A DNA stretch of 64,000 nt, from NCBI GenBank assembly GCA_963931925.1, contig OZ007579.1, positions 30,212,519 to 30,276,518 of the forward strand, written 5' to 3'. Source of the stretch: Onchidella celtica (taxonomy: Eukaryota > Mollusca > Gastropoda > Systellommatophora > Onchidiidae). Below, one piece after another: positions 1 through 11,035 of this stretch (position 1 is the first letter of the stretch; every line of letters starts with the position of its first letter). The notes under the pieces are model-generated. The model saw only the letters and a program-made list of their open reading frames with translations. It did not search any database and was not told where the DNA came from. The position numbers and the translations under genes are program-made.

Positions 1-405
1 ATTAGAAAATGTTAACCAAGAAATGGACAGAATGAACCTTAACATCCTGGGATTAGCGGAAGTAAGATGGATCGGCGCAGGGTTAATAAAGATTGACAAC
101 AAAACATTGATATTTTCTGGAGGAGATAAACACCAAAGAGGAACAGACATCTTGTTCGATGAAACAACAGCAAAATGCCTCAAAAGCTGGTGCCCCAGAG
201 TAATTGTTGCCAAACTAGAAGCTAAACCTCTAGATATAGGCTAGGCATAATTCAAGTATACACGCCAACGTCAGAGAGCGAAGATGAAGAAATAGAAAAA
301 TTTTATAAAGAGATAAATAGAGCAAAAAACTACCTGAAACTCCAGATATGAAGATAATAATGGGCGATTTTAATGCCAAAGTAGGAGATCAAAGAGTAGA
401 AGATA
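1..405 (+). pseudogene. RTE-type LINE endonuclease domain fragment, truncated
   Basis: The reading frame from position 23 carries the early apurinic-endonuclease signature of RTE/BovB-like LINEs (MNLNILGLAEVRWIG, then AKCLKSWCPRVIVAKLEAKP). Near 240 a stop breaks the frame, and similarity continues in another frame as IIQVYTP and later IIMGDFNAKVGD, the next conserved endonuclease block. Similarity ends near 405, where dispersed repeat family A begins. The window edge cuts the 5' side, and no reverse transcriptase follows. This is a dead fragment. Confidence 0.8.
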
Positions 406-414
406 TGCCTGTTC

Positions 415-2175
415 TTTAGCTCCAGCATCGCTTTGCGACGTGTTTGTTCCTCAAGAGTTGAAGGCATCTGTTTAAGTGGTTCAATGATGTTTGTTGACTG
501 TGACTTTATTATTTTATCAACATACTGACTGCAATACTGCTTTCCTTTGTCTTACAGGTTTCTTACATATTTGACGGTATGGCATTGTGTCATAGTGTTA
601 AAAAAGCTGTTAATGAGGACTTGTTTCGCCATTTCTGAAAATGGATTTTTAAAAAATTCTTCAAATACATCTAGGAGTACCGATTAAAACTTCTACTGGG
701 CTTGATGGTATTCTGCGCTCTTCTATGATTTTTTATGGTGCCTTCTAACAATGAATCACTTCATATTGCTTCGACGAGGTGCTGAAAACAGACATATGAA
801 TAGCACAATATCAGTCATTCTAGTTGACCTTGAGAACATCTTCAATAATTTCGTGCGTTGTATCGAAATTTCCGTGTCATGACGTGACGAAGAACTAAAT
901 TTTAGTCCCTTGAAAGTGCACAAAAGTACAATTACACAGGATATTTATCAACGCTACAGCTACGTCATCAATCTCCATTGGTCACTAAATGCCACAGGAC
1001 TTTGTTTTAGGGGGTTCGCGGCTCTTGCCATTCACACCTCACCTTTTCTTGTTTTTATTTTTGTTTAAATTGTTCTTTTTTCTGTGTTTTTGTGGTAAGG
1101 AATTCATTATCTTAGAATTTTGCCCGAGCACGCCTGCTCTTCTCGACTTTCAACTGCCAGGGCATTTTCAACTTGCGCAACGTGCACACCGGCCGCTCCA
1201 AGTTTTTCGTCCTTTCCGAGAAGACTAGGTGCTCGATCCTATCTACCACAAGAATTTTTCCCCTGAAAAAGAATTCCAAATTGCCTTCACCGACCGGGGA
1301 TCGAAGCCTGTATCATCGGCATGAAAGGAGAAGACCTTGCCTCTAAACCAGAATAGAGCTATTCGTCACTGGCACCTTCGTCAGGGATTTTATATGAATA
1401 GTTTTCCATCTTATGCTTAAGCACCTTTACTTACTTCTAACCCGAGACAGTTTAATTCTGTGCCAATTAATTAATATCACAAGGAAGTGTACTTATCCTG
1501 CCATTCTTGATTGAAAGGTTATAGAAAAATCAAGTCCACTAGATTCAGAACGAAGCCCAATAATACTGTTTTCTGCAGTCAGAAATGTGCTGGCAAGGTC
1601 AGGGTGCTTGTGTCATTACCCCAAAGCCGTTGCATTTCTTAATCTTTTCAAAAGGTTTGTTAATAGAAGTGGATGAAGCTTTCTGGGGACCTTTTGAATT
1701 ACTGTTTTACGATATAACCGCGTTCAAATAGAGCGGGGAGTGGCGAGGGTGTTTTATAAAACAACATTAAGCCATTGATTGCCTGAAATGTCATTCGTCC
1801 ATTCATTCTAATAATGCAACCCTGCATGTTTACTAGGCCCCCTATCTAGAAACATATTTGTAAAGACTCAGGCTTGAATGCCTCAGAGGAATAAATTAAA
1901 CAAACTAGAAAGTCCCCCCAAAAAAGAAAAAGCACATTGGTCACATTGGCGAACAATGCAAAACTGTACAATAAATTCCGGGAGAAATGAAAACAGAATG
2001 ACTCTGTTGGGATTCATTGTCTATAATAATTATTTTGTTGGTGTTGTTGTTACTTTCAGTTTGCCCCACATTTTAGCCATGACACTAAAGTCGCATGCCA
2101 CCCCACGTTGTTGTTGTTTTTTTTCTAAACTGAAAAATACTGCTCTACTGCCCTGTAAGATTATGACGTACCTCC
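415..2175 (+). repeat. Dispersed repeat family A, copy 1 (long)
   Basis: By-eye comparison shows related sequence at 4610-5215 and 37990-39410 in the same orientation and at 61610-63115 in the opposite orientation. Shared landmarks include TTGAAGGCATCTG-like, GTGTCATGACGTGAC and TATTTATCAACG strings. Copy 1 aligns with the inverted copy almost end to end, and both carry a SINE at the same internal place that the 38-39 kb copy lacks. No coding potential is visible. Its nature, for example a non-autonomous DNA transposon, is undetermined because no terminal repeats were recognised. Confidence 0.65.
1105..1345 (-). repeat. tRNA-headed SINE inside family A copy 1
   Basis: Read on the minus strand, 1345-1270 resembles a tRNA head, with TGGTTTAGAGGCAAGG where an A box would lie and GGCTTCGATCCCCGGTCGG at the B box. 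Downstream (1230-1105) comes a conserved SINE body with TTCTCGG, GGACGAAAAACTTGG and the AGTTGAAAGTCGAGAAG region. The same body is seen at 17335-17480, 34958-35292 and 62470-62715. The internal polymerase III promoter is inferred from the boxes only. Confidence 0.6.
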
Positions 2176-2234
2176 TCTCCCCCTCTCTGTCTGCCTGTCT
2201 GTCTGTCTCTTTTTCTCTCTCTCTCTCTCTCATA
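2176..2234. repeat. CT/CTGT microsatellite
   Basis: Pyrimidine-rich run with CTGTCTGTCTGT followed by a long CT tract. It directly precedes family C copy 1, as similar CT tracts precede the copies near 18.06 kb and 40.22 kb. Confidence 0.9.
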
Positions 2235-2540
2235 TAATAAAGGTGATAGCCATTTATCTATGGATAGCGTACAGTTTTGCTTCAGAACTCATGCGAGGAC
2301 ACTACGCACCAAATTGAACGCTTGTTATGGTTACTTTTTATGACAAGTATGTCACACAGAATGACGCCAAGATGGAGAATGAAAATTAGAACTGTTGGCA
2401 GCATGATGGATCAATGCATTTTGCATAAATTCAAAAAGAATACCATTTTTAAAAAAATGCAGACTTCGGTGCACCCTCCACGGTATTTGAAATCTACATG
2501 CAAAATTTGGTTACTGCAGATGGCCTGATAAAAAAGCCTC
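2235..2540 (+). repeat. Dispersed repeat family C, copy 1
   Basis: Begins with ATAATAAAGG after a CT tract and contains CTTCAGAACTCATGCG, ACTGTTGGCAGCA and TGCACCCTCCACGGTATT. Related copies lie at 18065-18270 (truncated), 40218-40560, 36430-36665 (inverted) and 60705-60925 (inverted), with a short piece near 50140. The 83-codon ORF across it (2277-2528) has no recognisable domain and is not treated as a gene. Confidence 0.6.
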
Positions 2541-3485
2541 TTACAGAGATTCCGTGGTTTCCCACCCACTCTGGGAACTCTGAAGGACAGAAACAAGCAA
2601 AACACACGCCGATTGTGTTGATCTTTGTTTTCGCAATGTGATCCGATCCAATTTTATGTGTAGCGGCAGCCTCGTTGAGGAAAATGACGGAACACTTTGT
2701 TCTGTTCAGCTCAGTTGTGGCTCAAAATCAACGAAAGTATTAAAAACACAGAGAAAGTGGAGATCTTCCAAATTATGCCCGCCTACACCTTGACATCGTT
2801 CCATCCGTAATATGATACTTTGTAGACGTTGTCTGAAAAGACTTCAGCTGACAGTATATGGAACAAGAAGGTAGAATGGCCAAGAGACCCGATTTGTGGT
2901 TTGCCCCCCCCCCCCCCACCCATAGGAGGCAAGGGAGTCGAGGGCTGGAACACTTAATTGACAGGGGTTCTCTTTCTCTGAAAATCTCCTGTATTTATTT
3001 ATCTACCTATTAATTAAATAATCTATTTATTTATTTTCGAGATGGCACGATACAATGTGGGTCTGACTGCCTAATCTCTTTATTGGTGTCGGAGACATTT
3101 TTCTTCGCAATAGCATGGTTCTGTGCATGGCTGTGGGATTTTCCTACAGCTGCAAGAGTCTTGGCATTCTTCCAAGTAGCCTCACCTCATTAATTAGTTC
3201 TTGGCAAAATTTTAACATGTCCGGTAGGGGTGTCCAGAACGGGAAGAGAGGACCTTTTCGCTAAGCTATCGGGCAGCCTTTCTTGTGGATTTCCACTGAA
3301 ACTGGTGGCCGATCTCCAGACAAACATGCTAAGCTTGAAATACTAAACATTTGATCTGTTCAATAAGAACATGCCAAGGTGGGGGTATTCCATCCATAAC
3401 TCTGCGCGCTGCCTTTTCTTGCAAAAAGTGCTCTTCGATAGTACTTTCTTAACTCGGAAGTGCACACACGTCCACTGAGAACCTT
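2541..3485. other. Unassigned intergenic sequence
   Basis: No coding domain, RNA gene or dispersed-repeat match was recognised. It holds a short poly-C run near 2907-2918 and an ATTTATTT-rich stretch near 2995-3040. Confidence 0.5.
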
Positions 3486-3489
3486 TCTA

Positions 3490-3785
3490 CATCATCAGTT
3501 GCCCTGTCTGGAAGAGACATTGTCGATCATGGCTCTCCGTTCCAATCTGTCATCAGTCAGAGAAGGAGTTGTGGTTGTGACGTTTGTTTGTTTTCCATGA
3601 ATTAAGACTTTCAGTGAAAGTTTTTCTCAGTCTACCCCTGCCTTTCCTGCCTTCGATCATCCCTGTGACTGCTAGATGTTCGAGGCTCCTGAGGCGACAG
3701 ACGTGTCGTAAAAATTTCTGTTGCCGCTGTCTTATTGTTTTAATTAATGATCTTTTCAGATTAGAATCTTTTCTACAAAAAGGCA
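3490..3785 (-). pseudogene. RTE-type LINE 3' end (C-terminal ORF remnant)
   Basis: Read on the minus strand this matches the remnant at 8415-8725: a KRSLIKTIRQ-like start, a region equivalent to LKFLGHICLLRSLEHL, then a Gly/Arg-rich KSRGRQ-like segment. That is the conserved C-terminal tail of RTE-type LINE reverse transcriptases. Frameshifts and the absence of upstream catalytic domains show a 5'-truncated dead insertion. A third copy is at 37030-37385. Confidence 0.7.
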
Positions 3786-4609
3786 GACTGACAGATTTTG
3801 AAGTATTTGTGTATTAGGATATGATGAGCTCCAAGTTGCCCAAGCTATTTTCTTGCCTTTACTAAGGAATGAGGAAGTGCCGTTACGGCTAGTCAAAGCG
3901 TGAAAGAACGATACAGTGGCTACTCAGGCATTAACTGTTTGGCGGTTGCATGCACTGGAATATACTTGAAATTCTTCCGATTGGAAAATCAACCCAAAAT
4001 ATTTCCAGAGTTGTGCAAAGTGGGCAATAGACAAGAATGACAATATCTGTGTGCACAGTCCTAATTTTTCTTATGGAAGGCATTTAAGACACGAAGCCAC
4101 ATCTTCAGGTCAGCTTCTTCCTACCCACATAGAAAAAGGGCAAGATTCACGAACACTCTTGAACTGCCCAGTCATTTATTTTTGCAATTCTCAAAAAGGG
4201 TGCCGCAGCTGAAGCCCGCCTAATTTCTTGAGCTACATATATGAAAAGCTCGTGTCTCTTGTTAGTTTTCACAGAGAGTCTTCCCAGTTCCTCAGCCTGC
4301 ATCTTGGGAGTGATAACGACTCTTGGATCGCGGCTCTACCTTCGTCACGGTTCTCAAAGTTGATATCAAGATATCTGTCAAATACAAGATCCACCCGAGC
4401 AAGCCAAACTCCTCCCTTTTTCTTTCTTTAAGACAATGGTGTGCTGACATACTTTGAATAATCAAAGCACCTGGACAGTGGCTAAACCATTGGCAGCCAA
4501 TAAATATTTGGCATTTCTTGACTTGGTGGACTTTTTTTCTGGTACACATGACAGCAGATTGGATTTTTTTTTATCACACTTTAGCATTAAAAAAATATAA
4601 AAAAAATTG
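3786..4609. other. Unassigned intergenic sequence
   Basis: No recognisable gene or repeat partner was found. Short ORFs of 67 and 85 codons overlap on opposite strands around 4228-4549 without domain similarity. Confidence 0.5.
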
Positions 4610-5215
4610 GGCTTGCATTGCTTTGCGTCCCGCTTGTTTCCCCAAGAGCTGAAGGCCCTTCTGCTTTAGTGCTACACTGATGTTTGTTGTCTGTTATTTT
4701 AGTCTCTCATCAACCTACTGATTGCCATGTTCCCCCCCCCCCCCTTCCCCCTTTTTTTTTTTTTGTTCCTTTCAGCTTTCTTACATCCTTGATATGACAA
4801 TGTGCCACGCCAATGCGTTAGTAGAGACTTTTAATGAGGTCTTGATTTGCTATTTTTTCTAAAGATAGATTTCTGAGTGCTTCAAACACATCCAAGAGTA
4901 TTGATTGGAACTTCTGATTGGCTTCTTGGTGATTTCGCTCTTCTGTGAAATTTTAAGTGGACGATTTGTGCTACATGTTTTTGTGGTGTCTTCCAACAGT
5001 AAATCACTTCTTATAATTTTGATGCAATGCTGAAACATCATATGAATGACACATTATCAATCACTCCAGTTGAACTAGAGGGAAATTTTCAATAATTATT
5101 TTCTTGAGTTGTATCGAAATACCCGTGTCATGACATTACAAAGCATTAAGTTCCCCCCCCCCCCTTTAAATGTACCTACCGCTTAAAAAGGATATAACTC
5201 GTCAATACAACTGAC
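4610..5215 (+). repeat. Dispersed repeat family A, copy 2 (5' part only)
   Basis: Aligns by eye with 415-960: CTTTGCGTCCCGCTTGTTT, CAAGAGCTGAAGGCCC and CCCGTGTCATGAC have counterparts there. It contains poly-C/poly-T runs at about 4733-4764 and a poly-C run at about 5152-5164. Similarity stops near 5215. Confidence 0.6.
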
Positions 5216-6035
5216 GTAGTTACATTAGATCTAGATCTACTCTAGGATGGGCTGGCAATCCCCAGCCTCATCCAGACACATCAATTTCAATTTACAAATG
5301 TGTATACCAGACACTCATGCTAGATCTAGTTGCATGTAAAATGCATTGTAGTCTTGCATTCTTCCGTAGCACTTCTACTGGAAAATTTAAGGTCAGATCC
5401 ACGTTCATCGTCGAATCAGTAGGTAGAAACTTACGATTAGTCCCTGATACGAGATCAGGGAGCTGGAGATAATAGCAGTAGATAAACTCGTAAGAGCGTA
5501 TGGTCTCATTCCAATGTCTATCAAGACGTAGACATGGCTTTAACAATCTTCTGATTCTCTCAGGCTGAATCACCGCCGACTGCCCTCGCAGAAGGAAATC
5601 TCTGCATGGAGTGCTCAAACATAGTAATGGCTCTGGTTATATACCGTGCGGCCATCTGCAATTCCCCAGCCAACTGCCCAAATTTGATTGGTGCATCCAT
5701 TTCGAGCTCAGCTCGTAGTATTAATAGATTCTATTAATAGTAACAGACAAGGTCAAATTAAGATATCAAAACCCTTGCCAAAGTCTCTAACCCTCTACGT
5801 TTTATGTACGAACTTACTCACTCCCTTTTCTCACCCCTGTTAAAGTTTATCAAAATCACGGGGCCGAGAATTGCACCGTCACTGTTACTCATCCATTTAT
5901 TCTATCCTGCCCCACTTTCTTTCCATCTCTAAGAAAAAGCGTTACAAAAACAAACTGTCCACGAGAATAGTTCAAGGACATTTGCACTGGCTAAAATCAA
6001 TGAGACCCTGAAATAAACAAACCGTGACCCAGCAC
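5216..6035. other. Unassigned region with a 108-codon minus-strand ORF
   Basis: The only notable reading frame is on the minus strand at 5292-5618. The product is basic and non-repetitive, with no motif recognised. Its composition (several Arg, Leu and aromatic residues, no low complexity) is more protein-like than most short ORFs here, so it could be a mobile-element remnant. The rest of the interval shows nothing identifiable. Confidence 0.35.
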
Positions 6036-6039
6036 GACA

Positions 6040-6345
6040 ATTCTAGTCCTAACCCTTGACACTCTCACAACTTTATGGTGGAGAGGGGAAGGCGGCAGAT
6101 GCTTAAACTGGAGTATGTTATGAGATTGTGTGAGAATTGTAATGAACTGGAGGATGAATTTCACCTACTATTATCTTGCAAAAAAAATAAAATAATAATT
6201 ATAAGGAAACAGTTTTTACCGTCTTGTCCAGTTGTTAGACCAAGCATGTTTAAGTTCATAAATTTTCTGTTGTCGATGCATGATAGAGAACTACACTGAA
6301 TTTCGTTTGGACTGTTCTGCCATAAAGTATTAATTAAAAGCCATT
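6040..6345 (+). pseudogene. LINE reverse transcriptase C-terminal fragment (Cys-x2-Cys type)
   Basis: The frame from 6075 reads MRLCENCNELEDEFHLLLSC and then a block with RPSMFKFINFL. These match the C-terminal zinc-binding tail of non-LTR retrotransposon ORF2 proteins, where the usual form is CxxC, EDExHFLxxC, xRxxFLP and RPSMFKF. After a stop at 6297, remnants continue as ISFGLFCHKVLIK. No catalytic reverse transcriptase domain lies upstream, so this is a 5'-truncated fragment. It belongs to a different LINE lineage from the RTE tails at 3.5 and 8.4 kb. Confidence 0.75.
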
Positions 6346-6529
6346 GGGTGGCGAACCATGATCGTTGATATCTGTTCCAGGCCCGGCACTTGAAGGAGAA
6401 GAAGACTAAGCGAATACAATAATGTCGCTTTGCGACTTCTCCTGGTGAGGTCTGAAAATTGAATTCTTCTTTATGTGAAAATGTAAATCTTTGTGATATT
6501 TTCATGTATAGTAAATTCATGACAAGTAA

Positions 6530-8430
6530 AGATGGGAAAAGAGAAACGATTGGGTGGGGGGCGGGGGGAAGTTGGATTGAAACTGATGGCTGTTGGTGGC
6601 AATTTTAAGTTGTAGTTTACTGTATATTACTGTAAGTAAATATATAATGGTAGTAGGCAGCAGGGAGCGGAGAGGGTGAATGACCGTGGTTTTTTTTTTC
6701 TTTGCTGTTGTTGCTGTTTATCTGTGTAATTTGAATTGGCCATTAGGCGTACAAAAATCTTAAACTTGGAACTTGAAAAAACCCAACAACTTCATTTTAA
6801 ATGGTATTTTGCTTGGAAAGCAGCAAATATTAAACTGAGTCAGCTACCATGTGCTCTTATTGCTGACAATCTGGAAAGTTCGGCAGTGGACAGGGTGTTA
6901 GAAAAACTATTGTTTGTATATATGACTTGAGTGTAATCTCCAGCTCAAAATAGCTTAGTGTTCCCAGTACTTTATTGAAGAGATGGGGAAATACAGCGCA
7001 AGGTTGCTTGCATACCTTCAGCAAGAATAAGTCCGACGTGTTTAGGCTTAACGAAGATTCTGTTATTTGTGCCTGGCTTGTGTGTGATTGGCGGGCGCTT
7101 CCGGTTGGCTCTTCTCCTATGGTATCTTTCTTTTTATTCTGTCTATCGTCTTGCCTTTTTCCATGCACAGTGTGACCGTCATCGTGTCGAAATATTTTGT
7201 CTATACTCAAAGTAAAAAGTGTTCCCGGCTTGCCGTCAATAGCGCTTTCCATTGATAATATATAAAAAAGCATGTAAGGCCTCAATGTAATCCTGAAAGG
7301 CTTTTCAACCACTGAGCCTCTCCAAAATATATTACACACACAAAGACATGAAGGTGTGCTTGGGCATATTTCAAAAGGTCTTAAAATTCACTTTATTTTT
7401 AAAACTTTCGTTGATGTTGATCCACAGCTCGGTTGAACAGAAGAAAGTGTTCCGACATTCTGAGCTGGGGGAAAAAAAAGACGCATTTCCTTCGAGTAGA
7501 AATGAAAAGTATGACAGGATATAATCGTTCTGAGCCTCAATGTACACATTGGTGATCGAAACTTTAAAAGCCACACCCGTGTATTGCCCGAATCTGCGGG
7601 CCAACTAGTAATTATATACAGAAAAAATGTGCTATTGGAACGATATATCGCTTAAAGACTTGGGGCGTAAACCTATTTTTCTTTTTAAAGTTGTACTTTC
7701 AACAAAAATAATAATCAATGATTATATTATTAATCCCTGTATCTCTATAATTGTTGCATCTTATCGTAAGTTTTGTATGTATTCTGAGACTTGTCAAGGT
7801 TTTATTAGGTGTGTCACAGAAGGGCGAAAATTGTATTTCCTTTTTACACGGAGAATTGAACTCATGCATGCGACATCATCTATTGTAACGCCTCTAGAAC
7901 GTGACAGGAAAGTCCGCCTTGATAAAATATATATTTTTTATGGAAGAATTTTATTAAGTTCCATATAAAATTAGAAAAATAATTTCCTAGCAAGGCAAAT
8001 CGAATAAAAAACCAAAACCACTGTATGCAAAGCTTCAGTGATTTTCATTCATCCGTTCCAAAGATGTTGCCATTTTAATTACGACACGAATTTTGAGACG
8101 CACGAGGACAGTCCCTTGCCTCCTTTTGGTGGTAAAGGGAATTGCCGCCATATCTTATCGGACGGAAGAGAGGAGTCGCAGCGGAGTGCCTTCTCTTATC
8201 TATTGTATAGCTCTGTAAGTTTATTGTATCATAATTCTTACCTTATCTTGAAAAAAGTGACACACTGTGGAAATCATGAAATAAAATATTTTGTTTATGT
8301 GAAAAGAGCAGAATGGATCTTATCGCTTTATCCACACCATTTGACCAACGGTTTGTTGACAGGCTAGGCACCAGATGTGTTTGTAGCGAACATTGAAATA
8401 TCAACGTCTCAGTATTTGAAAATATCATGG
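6530..8430 (+). repeat. Dispersed repeat family E, copy 1
   Basis: Segments 6570-6665 and 7430-8430 align with 34285-35615 (GAGCTGGGGGAA, GACGCATTTCCTTCGAGT, GGGAATTGCCGCCAT, GTGTTTGTAGCGAACATTG). A middle piece, about 6785-7020, matches 57785-58015 in inverted orientation. Copy 1 lacks the ~335-bp SINE block found in copy 2 and so is the empty site. No long ORF with a recognisable domain crosses it. Confidence 0.6.
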
Positions 8431-8725
8431 TAGGAGGAAAAAATCAAAGGAGTCAGTGTTGAGAGACTCTAGTCTGAAAAGATCATTAATTAAAACAATA
8501 AGGCAGGGACAACTGAAATTTTTAGGACACATCTGTCTCCTCAGGAGCCTCGAACATCTAGCAGTTACAGGAAAGATCGAAAGCCGGAAAAGCAGGGGTA
8601 GACAGAAGAATAATTCATGGACAACAAACAGAAGTCAGAACAACAACTCTTTCTTGAGGTTGGATGATGACAGATCTTAGTGAATAGCCATGATCGCCAA
8701 TGTCTGTTCCAGACAAGGCAACTGA
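8415..8725 (+). pseudogene. RTE-type LINE 3' end (C-terminal ORF remnant)
   Basis: The frame 8456-8680 reads KRSLIKTIRQGQLKFLGHIC, followed by LEHLAVTGKIESRKSRGRQ. This is the typical tail of RTE-type LINE proteins (R-x-L-x-F-L-G-H, then TGKIEGRRxRGRQ). The last ~60 bp read as WSRMIAN-like in a shifted frame. The upstream edge (ATATCATGGTAGGAGGAAAA) is shared with the inverted copy at 37385, so the two truncations extend equally far. Not functional. Confidence 0.8.
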
Positions 8726-8754
8726 AGATGATGAACTTGTTTGATTTGCTCTAT

Positions 8755-9560
8755 TGAAGTGTAAAGAAATCTTGGGGTGTTCAAATTTTGAGCGATTACA
8801 AGTAATAGAGAGTATAATTATATGTACAGAGAAAAATCACCATTGGTCGATTGGCAGTGCGAGACACGGGAGGCTCCGCGAAACCACTGTTAGCATAGAG
8901 CGGAAAGTTGGATGCAGCGGTAAATAATACCTGTTTGTGCATTTCCACGGAGAGTAAGAACTTACAAACAGCTGTAAATAGTTTTAATCAACCAAAAATA
9001 AAAAAAAAGGTGAACAACTCACAGTAAATTGGTATACACAATCTCTAAGGCGCAGACGGTCTCTTTCAATTTTTGTTTACGCCGTCACGCATTTTAGCTA
9101 TTTGACAGTAGTGATTTCTCTCTATAAATACATACTCTCTACAAGCAATAAACAGCTAACTTTACCTTTCTTCGAGAAACCAACATTTCAATCCCTCAGA
9201 TGTGTTGACAAACTTCTCTAAATTAATCTGATATCTGTGACAGAGAAGCACACTTCGTGGAGTTTTCAACAGGATACACCACACAGATTTTGTTATCTAG
9301 CGTATTAATTCTCTTACCTGAACAAAAAGAGGTTTGCTCCTCACAGATTCGCTCAGAATCTTGCCTTTCAAACCTCTCGCCGAACATGTGTTACATGTGT
9401 TACAGAGGAGCGTGTATTGGTGTTACACAAAAATTGTTGTTTATTGCGGCAGTGTCTTGCTTAGTTGGTAGAAAATTAATCATTGAAGATTCAACTCTCG
9501 GTTTGGGAACAATTGCCTTTCATCTTCACCGGCCGGAGATCTCATCATGCAGTTTTAGAT
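8755..9560 (+). repeat. Dispersed repeat family B, copy 1 (longest)
   Basis: Shares TTTGTGCATTTCCACGG, AAGAACTTACAAAC, CGCAGACGGTCTCTTTC and ATTTCTCTCTATAAATAC with copies at 37388-37990, 22560-22990, 44390-44830 and 61015-61255, and inverted at 58500-58760. A 116-codon ORF (9257-9607) crosses the 3' half but has no recognisable domain. Confidence 0.6.
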
Positions 9561-9945
9561 ACAAGAATGCTTTTTTTGAAAAATTTAGAAACAAATATTT
9601 TTCTTAAAATTTAGAATTTCTTTTTTTTTTTTTTGAAAACTGCAGCGTTGGAAACAAGTGTTTTTTTTCTTTTGTGAGTGTGTTCTTTTAGTGTTGTTGC
9701 TGTTGCTGTTTGCCTCGTCGTCCCTGACAAAGATCGGTTTTTAAAAAGAATATGAGCTAACGAATGGCATGGTTTGTCCTTGTCATTTGAGTTAATTATA
9801 TTTTATCCCCACAATCTTAATGATTTAAATAATATGTTTCAGGTACCAAATGCAACGTGTGAACATTATTCCAATCTATGTCTTTAAGAACAACAAAAAC
9901 TTGGTGCCATTTAAAAGACCGTATAACATTATGAAGACCGGGGTT

Positions 9946-9980
9946 ATCTCTCTCTATCTCTCTTACTCTTTCTCTAACTT

Positions 9981-10029
<49 letters not shown>

Positions 10030-10202
10030 TTCTCTCACTTTCTCTCTCTCTCTCCCCCTTTCTTTCACTTCCTCTCTCTCTCTCTCCCCCTTTCTCTCAC
10101 TTCCCCTCTCTCTCTCTCTCCCTCTCTCTCTCTCTTTCTCTCACTTTCTCTCTCTCTCTCTCTCTCCCCCTCTCTCTCAATTTCTCCTCTCTCTCTTTTT
10201 TT
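9946..10202. repeat. Long CT-rich polypyrimidine tract
   Basis: About 250 bp of CT repeats with CCC and ACTTT interruptions on the plus strand. All overlapping ORFs (poly-Leu/Ser on plus, poly-Glu/Arg on minus) follow from the dinucleotide repeat. Confidence 0.95.
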
Positions 10203-10229
10203 TGACTGGTAGAAAAGAATGGCTTTTTT

Positions 10230-11035
10230 TTTTTGTTCAATGTGACAGATTATTATAGACATCATACACGTCTTTTGGAAGAACGGATTCATTTCTTGAA
10301 AGTGTTGGAATTTCTCCGTACTGATTTTCTCTGAAGTTCGAACAATGATCATGGCATTTCCTTCACTCTAAGCGTCATGTCAGCTTGATATTGGGGAAGC
10401 ACAGACCAGACGCCAGTGCGTTTAACTTAAAGTTGATACTTCCGTCTGGTAGGCATTGCAGTGCCCTGATATCCACTATTTGGTGGTTGTCAAACCTTTT
10501 CCCTGATCACACGGAAGAAATGGGGACAACACTGTCTAAATTCTGACAGGCGCTGTACGATAAATAGTGTACACTGTCCAGCTTGTCTGACAAGTGCAGT
10601 CAATCTACCATAGGTTTTTCTTTCTTCTTCGGCGCTCCTTCCACAGACGAGTGCAAGAAATCGCATTCCATCTGAATGTTCCATTGTTTGGGGGTCCTCA
10701 AAAATGTATGAACCCCTGACTCTTCTAGTGTCACCGGAACTTACACCAAATAGGCTTGCCCTCCCGGATTCCTCAAATCGGCCAACCAAATCCCCCGCTC
10801 TTCTGGACTCCTCAGAGCATACAGCAGAACTCCCTTTGCATCTTTGATCCTCAGAACCCACAACAGATCCCCACACCCTTCCGGGCTCAACAAGACAAGG
10901 AACCGAACCACTTGCCGTTCTGAAATTGATACTGCTTGAAACAAAACTTCTCGCCCTTCAGCAGTTTTGACAACCTGAATTTGAAACTCCTGCTGTTCTG
11001 GATCAGTTGTCACCCGAAACTAATATTTTTGTGAA
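10230..11035. other. Unassigned GC-richer block with overlapping ORFs
   Basis: Two minus-strand ORFs in different frames, 10490-10876 (128 codons) and 10741-11013 (90 codons), overlap here. The block is less AT-rich than its surroundings. The 90-codon frame is evenly composed, with short LRSPEERG- and LRNPGGQ-like motifs, and shows no known domain. It may be a decayed coding segment, but nothing allows a function call. Confidence 0.3.

Noticed and set aside
1270..1345. tRNA gene
   Set aside because: A- and B-box-like strings are present but no cloverleaf with a plausible anticodon arm could be drawn, and the segment is followed by a conserved SINE body. The same applies to 62470-62540.
9817..10352. 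Arg/Glu-rich and Leu/Ser-rich proteins
   Set aside because: All codons come from CT/AG repeats. The same applies to ORFs at 2030-2237, 23933-24133, 26065-26271, 26595-26807, 32391-32720 and 52320-52860.
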